A DNA stretch of 64,000 nucleotides from Desulfobacteraceae bacterium. GTDB taxonomy: Bacteria; Desulfobacterota; Desulfobacteria; Desulfobacterales; Desulfosalsimonadaceae. The DNA is taken from the NCBI GenBank assembly GCA_011390465.1, contig JAABSH010000004.1, positions 62,001 through 126,000 of the forward strand, read 5' to 3'. The position numbers were made by a program, and so were the translations under genes. A model generated the notes under the pieces. It was not told the origin of the DNA. It did not search any database and saw nothing but the letters and a program-made list of their open reading frames with translations. Position 1 is the stretch's first letter. Every line of letters begins with the position of its first letter. This document shows, one piece after another, positions 53,110-61,960 of this stretch.

Positions 53110-53151
53110 TGAAATATCATTTCTTGTTTTTGATATCATATGAAATATCAA
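53110..53151. promoter_or_regulatory. hipBA operator candidate
   Basis: TGAAATATCA occurs at 53110-53119 and 53141-53150, 31 bases apart (three helical turns). The second copy also forms an inverted repeat with 53130-53136 (TTGATAT…ATATCAA). The region lies just upstream of hipB and is the likely autoregulatory site. Confidence 0.6.
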
Positions 53152-53626
53152 TTGAAAGGTCAAATAATATCATTCAGACGGCATGGTGCGTTTGTTTTAT
53201 TTTTATTACGTCAGGAGCGCTGTGGCCAGCCCCATGAACCGGTCAAGACCCAGACCTGAGAAAAAGCAAAGCGCAGCGTAAAGTGACGTATGAGAGCATT
53301 GTGGGAAAGACTGCAAGGCAGATATCAATCCTTAAATAACATTTTGCAATCGGCGCGGGAGAGAAAAATGAGACGAAAAATAAAATAACCGCTTTTTCAG
53401 GTTGCCTGTTTTGGGTTCGGGGATAGAAGTAAAAATCGGATTGGTTTTGAAGCCGGGATGCTCTGGCTCGTAGTGACGCCGTAAGGCGTTATACGGTAAT
53501 AGTTTATGAACTTTTTTAAGATTGTCATTGACATAACGAGCAAATATTTGTTGATTCGTAAATACTTGTAAGTTGGTTTGTTTAAAAAGCAAAAACCAAA
53601 TATTTTTTATGCCTGCGATTGATTTG
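53152..53626. other. Gene-poor stretch left of the IS256-type relic
   Basis: About 470 bases with no gene I can support. A minus-strand reading frame (53332-53655, 107 codons) begins inside the IS end and continues outside it, so it is probably accidental. The remainder could be decayed DNA. Confidence 0.4.
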
Positions 53627-54458
53627 GAGCTATTGTCAAATGTTGTGTATGACATTAGGCGGCGATCCGGTTTTCAATAATACCGTCAACAAAGATTACT
53701 CCCCTGATGATTTCTGCAAGGCGCTCAGGATGATGCAGTTTTATCCACCTTTTTTGTGCGCTTTGACATAGCTGGAACGCCATGGTCAAAACGGTCAATG
53801 ATGAAAAAACAGCTCCTGACTTTAGCCGTCCTCAGACGAACAGTCGCAAACGTTGATTCTATCGGATTCGTCGTCCGAATGTGTCGCCAGTGTTCCGCCG
53901 GAAAATCATAAAAAGTTAACAGGGCCTCACGATCCTTTTGCAAACATTCTGCTGCCTTGGGATATTTGGCTTCATATGTCTGGATGAACGCATCAAAAAG
54001 GTCTCGATGCTTTTGGTCCGTCTTAAATACGGTGGCAGGTTTGCTGATGTAAAGCGGACTCTGCCTTGTTGCGGATCAGGCTGTCGATCCTGAATACGCG
54101 GCGCTTTCACCGCTATCTGGCCTAAACCGGTTTGAATTTCACGTTCCGGAAGATAGCCGTTGCGTACAATCCTTTGGCAGCCATTTTTATCCGCTATGTC
54201 TTTATATTGTTCTAAAAAATTCTCGATCTCAGCTTCCAGGGCTGCGGTAAGGAGCTTCCGGGCGCCTTGCCGGAGAATATCTGTAATAGGGTCATCAATA
54301 AACGGTTCTGGCTTTTTTAAATCGATTAAGTTATTTTTGCTCATGGTGGTTGTATCCTTTCATTTTGTTTGTTCAGAATGCCAGTGAATTGCTCGCGAAA
54401 ACAATACGCTGGAGGATACACCACCTAATATCTCAAACACAACTTTCGATCATAACTC
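53627..54458 (-). mobile_element. IS256-family element, internally deleted
   Basis: Imperfect terminal inverted repeats bound the element: GAGCTATTGTCAAATGTTGTGT at 53627-53648 and its partner at 54437-54458 (17 of 22 positions agree). Inside is a broken IS256-type transposase. A full element would be about 1.3-1.4 kb, so roughly 0.5-0.6 kb is missing. I could not find a clear target duplication. The right end stops seven bases before the NAGPA-M23 gene. Confidence 0.72.
53655..54344 (-). pseudogene. IS256/mutator-type transposase, catalytic core deleted
   Basis: The N-terminal part (54344 to about 54020) is a normal IS256 transposase start: ITDILRQGARKLLTAALEAEIENFLEQYKD, then VRFTSANLPPYLRRTKSIE. 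The C-terminal part (about 54015 to 53655) is in another frame: FDAFIQTYEAKYPKAAECL, DFPAEHWRHIRTTNPIESTFATVRLRTAKVRS and a normal end IENRIAA. The central region with the DDE residues between them is gone, and the junction lies in ACCAAAAGCATCGAGACC. A further frameshift breaks the part after VRSCF. The protein cannot be active. Confidence 0.85.
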
Positions 54459-54465
54459 GGAATAA

Positions 54466-57180
54466 ATGAAAAACCATAAATTATCTATATATTGTATCAT
54501 TATAATTTTTTCAATTTTCAATATTAATGCTATATCCTTTGCTGGAGTTCCAACGGGATTTTATCCAATCAAATCAGCTCACGGTGTGTCGCTTTATAAA
54601 AAAGACTATACAGGTGGCCAACCGGATTTTGTACAAATTGTAAATTTAAGCCAGGGCGCTAAGATTAAATTATCCCACGAAGGAATGGTCGAAGCAGGAT
54701 TGGAGGAAGGCCCTTATGGTGGGAATAATCCTACGTTTGACAGACAAAGTCTAACGCAAGCATGGAGTAATTTAACTGCATCAAATCATCAGGCATTTTC
54801 GACAACAAATGGTCAGTTTTTTAGCACTTCTTCAGATCCAACACCTTTGGCTTTTCCTCTAAAAATAAATAACATAAATGTTACTGACGGCTATGGGAAT
54901 AATGAATTTGTTGATCAGAAAAAGATGTTAGAATTATGGGCCGATCATGCTAAAATTAGTAATTTTGTACCTCAATATCTTAACACCTCGTCCGCTCCTG
55001 ATATTATCATAGGACTCTCGGAAGATGCGGATAAATCGATCAACACATACACTGGAAGAACCTTTGTCGGTATTGATGACCGGAATATGGATGGTTCTTA
55101 TGAGGTTGTTTTAATTTTTAATTCTTCATATTCCAGGCAATCGGATGCTGTATCCGTTTTGACTGGTTTTGGAGCAGACAATGTAATGATGCTTGATGGA
55201 GGCGGTTCAACGCAACTGATTTGTGAAGGCACAACCTTTATCAGTTCAACACGGGAAATTCCCCAGACGGTCGGCGTCACCTGTGCAAGCTCGCCAATAG
55301 TGATGAACTCCGGATGGTGTTTGCCGACCGGGACGGATGAATATTGTGGGTATTTAGGCTGGCTTGAATATAACAACGAAGTTTATCCATGGCACATAGC
55401 AATCGATATGTGTAATCCCCAGGGTGAATCGATTTATTCAATAGGGGATGGAGAGGTTTTGTTGTCGCGGACTGATGTAAGCGGCTATGGCCCGGAATTC
55501 ACTGATGGAGGAGCTGTCGTAATTCGTCATCAGGCGGGTGATGGCACCTGGTTTAATGCCCTATATGGTCATTTGGATAATCCCCATCAAGTGGGATCAG
55601 TTTCCAAGGGTGAAATCATCGGCTACTCAAATAGTTTCTCTCCACCCCATTTGCATTTTGGAATTCATTCTGGTTACGAATTGGCCTCAAATCCATGGAG
55701 GGGTTATTCCAGTGATAAAAATGAGACATACGACTTCGTTGATCCAATTCCATTTTTGAATGACCATCCGGTAAATACAATTCCAGAGGGCTACCTGGAT
55801 GCTGTTGATTGTAACTCATTTAGAGGGTGGGCAAAAGATGCTGATACCGCAAATCCAATAAGAATTGATTTTTATGACGGTAACGCTGATAGTGGTACTT
55901 TTATCGAAAACACAATGGCAAATATTTATAGGCCAGATGTCGGCAGTAACTGTGGTTTTAATTTTTCTGTACCAGCATCTCTTAGAGATGGAAATAATCA
56001 CTCGATTTATGCCTATGCCATTGATTCTGAAGGTGGAACAAATTTTCTCTTAATTGGTTCTCCAAAAGCGATAAATTGTGTCCTGGACGATAATTATGAA
56101 GAAAATGACAACCTTGCCAGCGCCTTTGATATTTCTCAGCACAAACAGAAATGGCTCTCTGAAATTAACGGTATGGGAAGGCAAGCCGATGAAGACTGGT
56201 ATAAAATATGTGTTTTACCAGGGCTTACCAAAGTAATCATTGATGCCCGTTTTAGTGATTCTGAAGGTGATATCGATATTCAGCTATACAACAGTATCGG
56301 CAGTAGCCTGGCAATTTCACAAACTACAACTGATAATGAATACATATCCACCCATGTGCTTAATAGTGGTTCGTATTATATAAAAGTATTTTATGGTAAT
56401 GGAAATACATATGATTTATATTGGAATAATATGCTTCCGGATATTGAATCCATTGCAATTGCCGGCCCGACTGAAATCAATGAATCGTCAGGTGCGCCAT
56501 ATGCATGTACGGCCAATTTTTCCGATGGAAGTACCCAAGACGTAACCAGCAGTGTCTCCTGGTCGGAAAATTCTTCCTATGCAACCATCGATGATAATAC
56601 TGGGTACCTGTCAACCGTTGATATTTTATCCGATCAGTCATTCACCATTACCGCAGTGTATAATGGAAAGACGGATACACATAATGTTACGATAAAAGGT
56701 GTACCCCCGGTTTTAACCGGGATCACCATAACAGGCCCTTCTGAAGTCAATGAATCATCAGGTGTGCTATATGCATGTACGGCCAGTTTTTCCGATGGAA
56801 GTACCCAAGACGTAACCAGCAGCGTCTCCTGGTCGGAGGATTCAGCCGTTGCGAGTATCTTAAACGATGGATACCTTACAATTTCAGAAGTTTCGGGGGA
56901 CAGTTCATGCAGAATTACTTCAGAATATGAACTGCAAATAGCATTTTTAGATATTGTAATAATGGATACTGAGATATCATACCCATGTGATTTTAATTCC
57001 GATGGTATGGTCAATTATCTTGATCTCAGTTTGTTTGCTGATCACTGGTTGATTACTGACGACAATCCGGAATGGGATGAAACATATAATCTTAACACGG
57101 AGCCTGCTGTATCAGGAAAACAGATCATAAATTATTTGGATTTAAGTTTTCTGGCCGATTACTGGCTGGAGTCATATTAA
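54466..57180 (+). CDS. Secreted NAGPA-M23-Big2-dockerin multidomain hydrolase
   Basis: A 904-residue secreted protein. After a signal peptide (about 1-26) comes a phosphodiester glycosidase (NAGPA) domain to about 275, with the conserved DGGGSTQ at 244-250. An M23 peptidase domain (about 300-420) follows with zinc ligands H310 and D314 (HIAID) and H395/H397 (HLHFG). Then a beta-sandwich (about 440-530), a PPC-like domain (about 540-655), two tandem Ig-like (Big2) repeats (about 660-830) and a C-terminal dockerin-type module with two DLS-F-ADHWL/ADYWL repeats. It would act on cell-wall or teichoic-like glycan outside the cell. The ATG at 54466 lies directly after a transposon end; composition is AT-rich and the dockerin style is Planctomycetes-like, which suggests acquisition. 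Confidence 0.87.
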   Translation: MKNHKLSIYCIIIIFSIFNINAISFAGVPTGFYPIKSAHGVSLYKKDYTGGQPDFVQIVNLSQGAKIKLSHEGMVEAGLEEGPYGGNNPTFDRQSLTQAWSNLTASNHQAFSTTNGQFFSTSSDPTPLAFPLKINNINVTDGYGNNEFVDQKKMLELWADHAKISNFVPQYLNTSSAPDIIIGLSEDADKSINTYTGRTFVGIDDRNMDGSYEVVLIFNSSYSRQSDAVSVLTGFGADNVMMLDGGGSTQLICEGTTFISSTREIPQTVGVTCASSPIVMNSGWCLPTGTDEYCGYLGWLEYNNEVYPWHIAIDMCNPQGESIYSIGDGEVLLSRTDVSGYGPEFTDGGAVVIRHQAGDGTWFNALYGHLDNPHQVGSVSKGEIIGYSNSFSPPHLHFGIHSGYELASNPWRGYSSDKNETYDFVDPIPFLNDHPVNTIPEGYLDAVDCNSFRGWAKDADTANPIRIDFYDGNADSGTFIENTMANIYRPDVGSNCGFNFSVPASLRDGNNHSIYAYAIDSEGGTNFLLIGSPKAINCVLDDNYEENDNLASAFDISQHKQKWLSEINGMGRQADEDWYKICVLPGLTKVIIDARFSDSEGDIDIQLYNSIGSSLAISQTTTDNEYISTHVLNSGSYYIKVFYGNGNTYDLYWNNMLPDIESIAIAGPTEINESSGAPYACTANFSDGSTQDVTSSVSWSENSSYATIDDNTGYLSTVDILSDQSFTITAVYNGKTDTHNVTIKGVPPVLTGITITGPSEVNESSGVLYACTASFSDGSTQDVTSSVSWSEDSAVASILNDGYLTISEVSGDSSCRITSEYELQIAFLDIVIMDTEISYPCDFNSDGMVNYLDLSLFADHWLITDDNPEWDETYNLNTEPAVSGKQIINYLDLSFLADYWLESY
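56521..56845. repeat. Direct repeats of 270-bp period within the Big2 region
   Basis: TCCGATGGAAGTACCCAAGA and the following ~25 bases occur at 56521 and again at 56791, nearly identical over about 45 bases. This marks a recent 90-codon duplication of the Ig-like module. Confidence 0.8.
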
Positions 57181-57264
57181 TTAAGTGTTGCTAAATGCAG
57201 TTATTCCTGTTTATTAAACATGATGCTCCCGTTAAAAGTCGGTTTCCGTTATGCTGGACTTGAT

Positions 57265-57356
57265 CCGTCATCCAGAACATATTTAAATTGATGGATTCCC
57301 GCTTTCTCTGGAATGACGAGATAAGACAATTTTTGACTTTTTACGAAGCCGTCAAA
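57265..57356. repeat. Dispersed repeat with inverted arms and GACGGCTTCG-type terminus
   Basis: An inverted pair CGTCATCCAG / CTGGAATGACG lies at 57265-57274 and 57309-57318, with GGATTCCCGCTTTC between them. The segment ends in GACTTTTTACGAAGCCGTCAA, the reverse complement of the start of the repeats at 16244 and 26168. It sits in the 209-base gap before the GT2 gene. Confidence 0.6.
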
Positions 57357-57389
57357 CATTGAAACAATAAGCTTTAAGAAAGGTAAATT

Positions 57390-58082
57390 TTGTTAAAACA
57401 ATCAGCATCACGGACCCTATCAGTTGTTATACCAGCATTAAATGAAGAAAAATCGATTTCTTTTATTATCGAGGGTTGTAAGCCCTTTGCAGATGAAATA
57501 ATAGTCATTGATGGGCACTCTATTGATCAAACTGCCATTATTGCAGAGAATCTGGGTGTTAAAGTCATTTTTGACAATAAGAAGGGAAAAGGGGATGCTT
57601 TACGGTGCTCAATACCTCATATTACAGGAGATATCGTTGTTTTTATCGATGCTGATGGGTCCCATACACCTGAGGAAATTCCAATGTTAATTGAACCAAT
57701 AGTTGCGAATGAGGCAGATCATGTAACTGGTTCAAGGTTAATTGGCGGTTCCAGTGAGTTCCATGGCGGATTTGATGAATGCTTCAGATTGATGGGGAGT
57801 TCATTCATTACAGCATGTATCAACTGGAAATTTAAAGTTCGTATCAGCGACAGTCAGAATGGATTTCGGGCTATTCGAACAAGTGTTTTGAGGCGCTTGG
57901 ATTTAAAAGAAAATATTACGACAATTGAACAGGAAATGATCATTAAAACATTGAAAAATGGTTTTCGTATAGCGGAAGTTCCGACCCATGAACATAGAAG
58001 AATTGCCGGATATTCGAAAATAGATATCAAAAAAGTCGCTTTCAGATATGTTTATTCTTTATTGAAATATCTTTTTAGATAA
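57390..58082 (+). CDS. GT2 family glycosyltransferase, DPM1-like
   Basis: A 230-residue GT-A glycosyltransferase resembling dolichol/polyprenyl-phosphate mannosyltransferase without membrane helices. Motifs: VVIPALNEEKSISFII, EIIVIDGHSIDQT (nucleotide binding), IVVFIDADGSHTPEEIP (DxD), GSRLIGG, and SDSQNGFRAIRTSVLRRL. The reading frame starts at TTG 57390 with AAAGG upstream. It probably transfers a sugar from a nucleotide donor onto polyprenyl phosphate. First gene of a compact plus-strand surface-glycan cluster. Confidence 0.9.
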   Translation: MLKQSASRTLSVVIPALNEEKSISFIIEGCKPFADEIIVIDGHSIDQTAIIAENLGVKVIFDNKKGKGDALRCSIPHITGDIVVFIDADGSHTPEEIPMLIEPIVANEADHVTGSRLIGGSSEFHGGFDECFRLMGSSFITACINWKFKVRISDSQNGFRAIRTSVLRRLDLKENITTIEQEMIIKTLKNGFRIAEVPTHEHRRIAGYSKIDIKKVAFRYVYSLLKYLFR

Positions 58083-58092
58083 ATCAGGGCTA

Positions 58093-59511
58093 ATGAAAAT
58101 ACTTTTATTAAATCCTCCGGCACCCCAAGATAAATCATTTATCAGAGAAGGTCGCTGTAATCAGGAAGCGGGTGTTTGGTCTACCTTATGGCCGCCTGTA
58201 ACATTGGCAACTGCTGGCGCAATCCTTGAAGATAAAAATTTTGTTGTTACAATTCTGGATTGTCCAGCCCAAGGAATTACTCTTCAGTCATTATTGTTAA
58301 AAATAAAAAATAATAATTATGCGATAATTGCTTGGGCGACAGCAACGCCTACGATTAAAAGCGATTTGAAGCTGGCAGATGATTTCAAACATATCAATCC
58401 AGAGACGAAAACCGTTGTTTTTGGCACACATGTTACTGTCTTAGCGGACAAGTGTTTAACGGAATCTCCAGGGCTTGATTTTGTAATAAGAAATGAACCC
58501 GAGGTGACATTATCCTATTTAGCAAGCTGTATTGAAACAGGTGGCAAATTTAAAGATATTGAGGGGATAAGTTTTAAGGATGAAAATGGACGAATCCATC
58601 ATAATAATCGTCGTCCCTTTTTGCCTGATCTGGACTGCCTTCCATTTCCTGCCTGGCATCTTTTGGATTTAAATAAATACAGACTCCCTTTGGTTGGTAA
58701 GAAGTTTTTGATACTTTCTCCAATCCGCGGTTGTCCCTTTCCCTGCACTTTTTGCACTGCCAAAACCTACTACGGGAAAAAAATTCGTAAAAAGTCGATA
58801 GGCAGATTGATGGAAGAAATCGAATATATATCCGAACGCTTTGGCATAAACCAATTTTTTATATGGGCAGATACCTTTACGGCTCAAAAGACCTATGTGA
58901 TGCAATTTTGCCAGGCAATCATAGATCGGAAATTAAATATCGGATGGACGTGCAACAGTCGTGTCGATACAGTTGACCCGGAAGTATTGAATAAGATGTC
59001 AAAATCAGGCTGTTGGATGATCAGCTTTGGGATGGAATCATCGAATCAGAAAGCTTTGGATATAGCCCAAAAAAAGATTACTGTTAAACAGTCATACCAA
59101 TCCTCAAAAATGGCTATGGAAGCTGGGTTAAAAGTAGCCGGACATTTTGTACTCGGACTTCCTGGAGATAATGAAGAAGCATTAAAAGAAACAATTAAAT
59201 TTGCAGATAAGCTGGATTTAGATATTGCCCAGTTTTATTGTGCAGTACCTTTTCCCGGATCGCCCTTATATAATTGGGCACTCAATAATGGAATGATTGA
59301 CAATGTAGAATTTGAACTGTTTAGCCAAAATAATGCAGTGATGAATCTGCCGGACCTTCCTGCAAGTTTAGTCAACAGTTATAAAAAAAAAGCGTTTTAT
59401 AAATTTTATATGAAGCCAAATCGTCTTTTTAAACTGCTTATAATGGTTCGATTCGGCGGATTAAAGAACGTATTTAAGGGCTTATTTCAAATTTTTAAAT
59501 GGAGCGGTTAA
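58093..59511 (+). CDS. B12-binding radical SAM protein
   Basis: A 472-residue protein. The N-terminal about 160 residues form a cobalamin-binding-like Rossmann domain (ILLLNPPAP, FGTHVTVLADKCL, DFVIRNEPEVTLSYL). The radical SAM core begins near 210 with RGCPFPCTFCTAK (CxxxCxxC) and continues with IWADTFTAQK and GMESSNQKALDIAQKKIT. This is the architecture of class B methylases and of BchE-like enzymes, common in glycan and natural-product clusters. In this position modification of a cluster-specific sugar or lipid is the best guess. It begins 10 bp after the GT2 gene. Confidence 0.87.
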   Translation: MKILLLNPPAPQDKSFIREGRCNQEAGVWSTLWPPVTLATAGAILEDKNFVVTILDCPAQGITLQSLLLKIKNNNYAIIAWATATPTIKSDLKLADDFKHINPETKTVVFGTHVTVLADKCLTESPGLDFVIRNEPEVTLSYLASCIETGGKFKDIEGISFKDENGRIHHNNRRPFLPDLDCLPFPAWHLLDLNKYRLPLVGKKFLILSPIRGCPFPCTFCTAKTYYGKKIRKKSIGRLMEEIEYISERFGINQFFIWADTFTAQKTYVMQFCQAIIDRKLNIGWTCNSRVDTVDPEVLNKMSKSGCWMISFGMESSNQKALDIAQKKITVKQSYQSSKMAMEAGLKVAGHFVLGLPGDNEEALKETIKFADKLDLDIAQFYCAVPFPGSPLYNWALNNGMIDNVEFELFSQNNAVMNLPDLPASLVNSYKKKAFYKFYMKPNRLFKLLIMVRFGGLKNVFKGLFQIFKWSG

Positions 59512-59539
59512 TTTGCGCATCATAGGATTATAAATATTT

Positions 59540-61225
59540 ATGAAAGTACTAGGTATTTGGGATGGTCATGATTCCGGAGCGGCAATTATAGAAGACAATA
59601 GAATTCTGTTTGCAATGAATGAGGAACGACTTACCCGTCGAAAACTTGAAATAATTTTTCCTGCCGGATCAATTGAAGCCTGTTTAAAGAATTCAAACAC
59701 TTCATGTGCTGAGATAATTGAAATTGCAGTATCGACATCTGATTTCGCAAAAACGCTTACTCGTATTTTCCCATCTTTAAAAGAAGCGTATTACATGATT
59801 CGCAGAAGGAAGGCTGAGCCGGCCAGTTCTTCTAAAATCAAGAAACACTTAAAATACAAATTAACGGAAATCCCGCCCTCAAAAATTACGAATTTCATAA
59901 GCCGTTGCTACCTTAGAAATCGATTACAAAAAATCGGGTTTAAAAATTTTAACCTACATCTGATTGATCATCATCATTGCCATGCAGTATCCGCATTCTG
60001 TAGCGGCTTTGATAGATCTACGGTGATTACATTGGATGGTCTCGGAGACGGGCTTTCAGGTTCTGTTTACAGGTTTGAGAGAGGTGAGCTTTATAGAGTT
60101 TCGGCCATCCCGGCAAGTCATTCTTTAGGCGTTTTTTTTGAACATGTGACAAACTTGATGAATATGCGCGAACTTGAAGATGAAGGTAAAGTCATGGCTC
60201 TGGCAAACTATGCCTATCCTGTGGATGACAATAACAATCCGATGATCGATTTAATGCAAATTAAAAATCTTTCGGTCAGATGCCGTTATTCTTCCCTTGC
60301 CATGTACGATGCATTAAAGAAAATTTTCTGGAAATATCCTTCAGAACAGTTTGCCTTTATGGCTCAGCGGACTTTAGAAATTAAAATTTTAGAATTGGTA
60401 AAAAACGCTGTCAATAAGACGGGCATCGATAATCTATGCCTTGCAGGCGGTGTTTTTTCAAATGTCAAGGTCAATAGATTGATTCGAAATCTTCCGGAAG
60501 TAAACAGGTGTTATGTTTTTCCGCACATGGGGGATGGTGGGTTGCCCATAGGAGCGGCTTTTGCCTTGAATAACCGGCTAAACGGCGTCTCGCAAATTTC
60601 TTTAGAAGATGTTTTTCTTGGACCCCGATATTCAGATAATGAAGTTGAGCAAGCTTTAGTACATTGTGGCATCTCATATAAAAAAAGTGAAAACATAATT
60701 AATGAGGTGGCGCAAATAATCACTTCGGGAGAAATCGTTTTCTGGTTTCAGGGACGAATGGAAATAGGGCCGCGATCCCTTGGCGCAAGGTCGATTATCG
60801 CCCGGCCTGACTCATTGGAAATAAAAGACAGACTTAATTTGCAGCTTAAAAAAAGGGTGTGGTACCAGCCTTTTTGCCCCTCCATGCTGGAAGAGGATGC
60901 AAAAGAGATATTGATTGATTATGATGGTAATCCGAATGAATTTATGACAATGGCATATCAAGTGAGGAAAAGTAAAAGGAATCTTGTTCAGGGCGTGATA
61001 AATATTGACGGCTCTTGCAGGCCCCAGATTTTAAAAAGAAAAAGTATTCTTTTGAGCTATTTGCTTGAAGAAATAAAAAAATTAACTGGAACGGGTATTC
61101 TTCTCAACACCAGTTTTAATATTCATGGAGAACCCCTTGTCTGCTCACCGGAAGATGCAATTAAAACCTTTTTGCTCACCGGAAATAGATACATGGCGAT
61201 AAATAATTACCTGGTCACTCAGTAG
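59540..61225 (+). CDS. NodU/CmcH-type O-carbamoyltransferase
   Basis: A 561-residue carbamoyltransferase. The YrdC-independent NodU family start is clear (KVLGIWDGHDSGAAIIEDNRILFAMNEERLTRRK), as are DHHHCHAVSAFCSGF (metal-binding His cluster), VITLDGLGDGLSGSVYRF, LCLAGGVFSNVKVN and the C-terminal RMEIGPRSLGARSIIARP. It uses carbamoyl phosphate to carbamoylate a hydroxyl group of a sugar. Length fits the family. It lies 28 bp after the radical SAM gene. Confidence 0.92.
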   Translation: MKVLGIWDGHDSGAAIIEDNRILFAMNEERLTRRKLEIIFPAGSIEACLKNSNTSCAEIIEIAVSTSDFAKTLTRIFPSLKEAYYMIRRRKAEPASSSKIKKHLKYKLTEIPPSKITNFISRCYLRNRLQKIGFKNFNLHLIDHHHCHAVSAFCSGFDRSTVITLDGLGDGLSGSVYRFERGELYRVSAIPASHSLGVFFEHVTNLMNMRELEDEGKVMALANYAYPVDDNNNPMIDLMQIKNLSVRCRYSSLAMYDALKKIFWKYPSEQFAFMAQRTLEIKILELVKNAVNKTGIDNLCLAGGVFSNVKVNRLIRNLPEVNRCYVFPHMGDGGLPIGAAFALNNRLNGVSQISLEDVFLGPRYSDNEVEQALVHCGISYKKSENIINEVAQIITSGEIVFWFQGRMEIGPRSLGARSIIARPDSLEIKDRLNLQLKKRVWYQPFCPSMLEEDAKEILIDYDGNPNEFMTMAYQVRKSKRNLVQGVINIDGSCRPQILKRKSILLSYLLEEIKKLTGTGILLNTSFNIHGEPLVCSPEDAIKTFLLTGNRYMAINNYLVTQ

Positions 61226-61227
61226 TT

Positions 61228-61959
61228 ATGCGAGAACAAAAAAATAACATTAGGCTTTCCGTTTTTTTCCCGTGTTATAATGAAGAATTAAATATCGATG
61301 ATCTGGTCAGTGAAACAATCAGCTTGTTAAACGACTTGGTTATTGATTATGAAATTTTAATTATCAATGACGGCAGCTCGGATAATACAGGATTACTGGC
61401 AGATTCCCTGTCAAAAAAATATGATAAAGTCCGTGTCATCCATCACGAAATCAATCAGGGCTATGGCGCTGCCTTAATCAGTGGTTTCTCAAACGCCGTT
61501 TATGAATGGGTTTTTTTTACCGATGGTGATCATCAGTTTCATATCAATGAAATAGAGAGGTTCTTGGAAAATATTGACAAAAACGATTTAATAATCGGCT
61601 TCCGGAAAAAACGGCAGGATCCCTGGCATCGAATTTTATATGCATATGCCTGGAACCGTTTGGTTCGTATTCTTTTTAATCTTAAAATTAAGGATCTGAA
61701 TTGCGCGTTTAAGCTGATAAGGAAAAACACTCTGGATCGCATCGAATTGAACTCCAGGGGTGCAAATATTAACACAGAGATTCTGTTAAAAGCGAAATAC
61801 ACAGGGGCTCAAATATATGAAATTGGGGTTTCGCATAAACCAAGAAAATTCGGAAAACAAACCGGCGGAAATCCAAAAGTTTTTCTGAAGGCCTTCCTGG
61901 AGCTGCGGGCGTTGCGGAACGAGCTCAAAAATTATCATCTGGGAGAAGAAAAGGCTTAG
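61228..61959 (+). CDS. GT2 family glycosyltransferase (polyprenyl-phosphate sugar type)
   Basis: A 243-residue GT-A enzyme: SVFFPCYNEELNIDDLVSET, ILIINDGSSDNTG, GAALISGFSNAVYEWVFFTDGDHQF (DxD equivalent DGDHQF), and FGKQTGGNPKVFLKAF. It resembles small polyprenyl-phosphate glucosyl/mannosyl transferases that supply lipid-linked sugars to GT-C enzymes. Starts two bases after the carbamoyltransferase stop and ends one base before the next ATG, so the three genes are translationally coupled. Confidence 0.9.
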   Translation: MREQKNNIRLSVFFPCYNEELNIDDLVSETISLLNDLVIDYEILIINDGSSDNTGLLADSLSKKYDKVRVIHHEINQGYGAALISGFSNAVYEWVFFTDGDHQFHINEIERFLENIDKNDLIIGFRKKRQDPWHRILYAYAWNRLVRILFNLKIKDLNCAFKLIRKNTLDRIELNSRGANINTEILLKAKYTGAQIYEIGVSHKPRKFGKQTGGNPKVFLKAFLELRALRNELKNYHLGEEKA

Positions 61960-61960
61960 T

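Noticed and set aside
53332-53655. A 107-codon minus-strand frame left of the IS256-type element
   Set aside because: Its first codons lie in the transposon end and the remainder has no recognisable domain; probably accidental.
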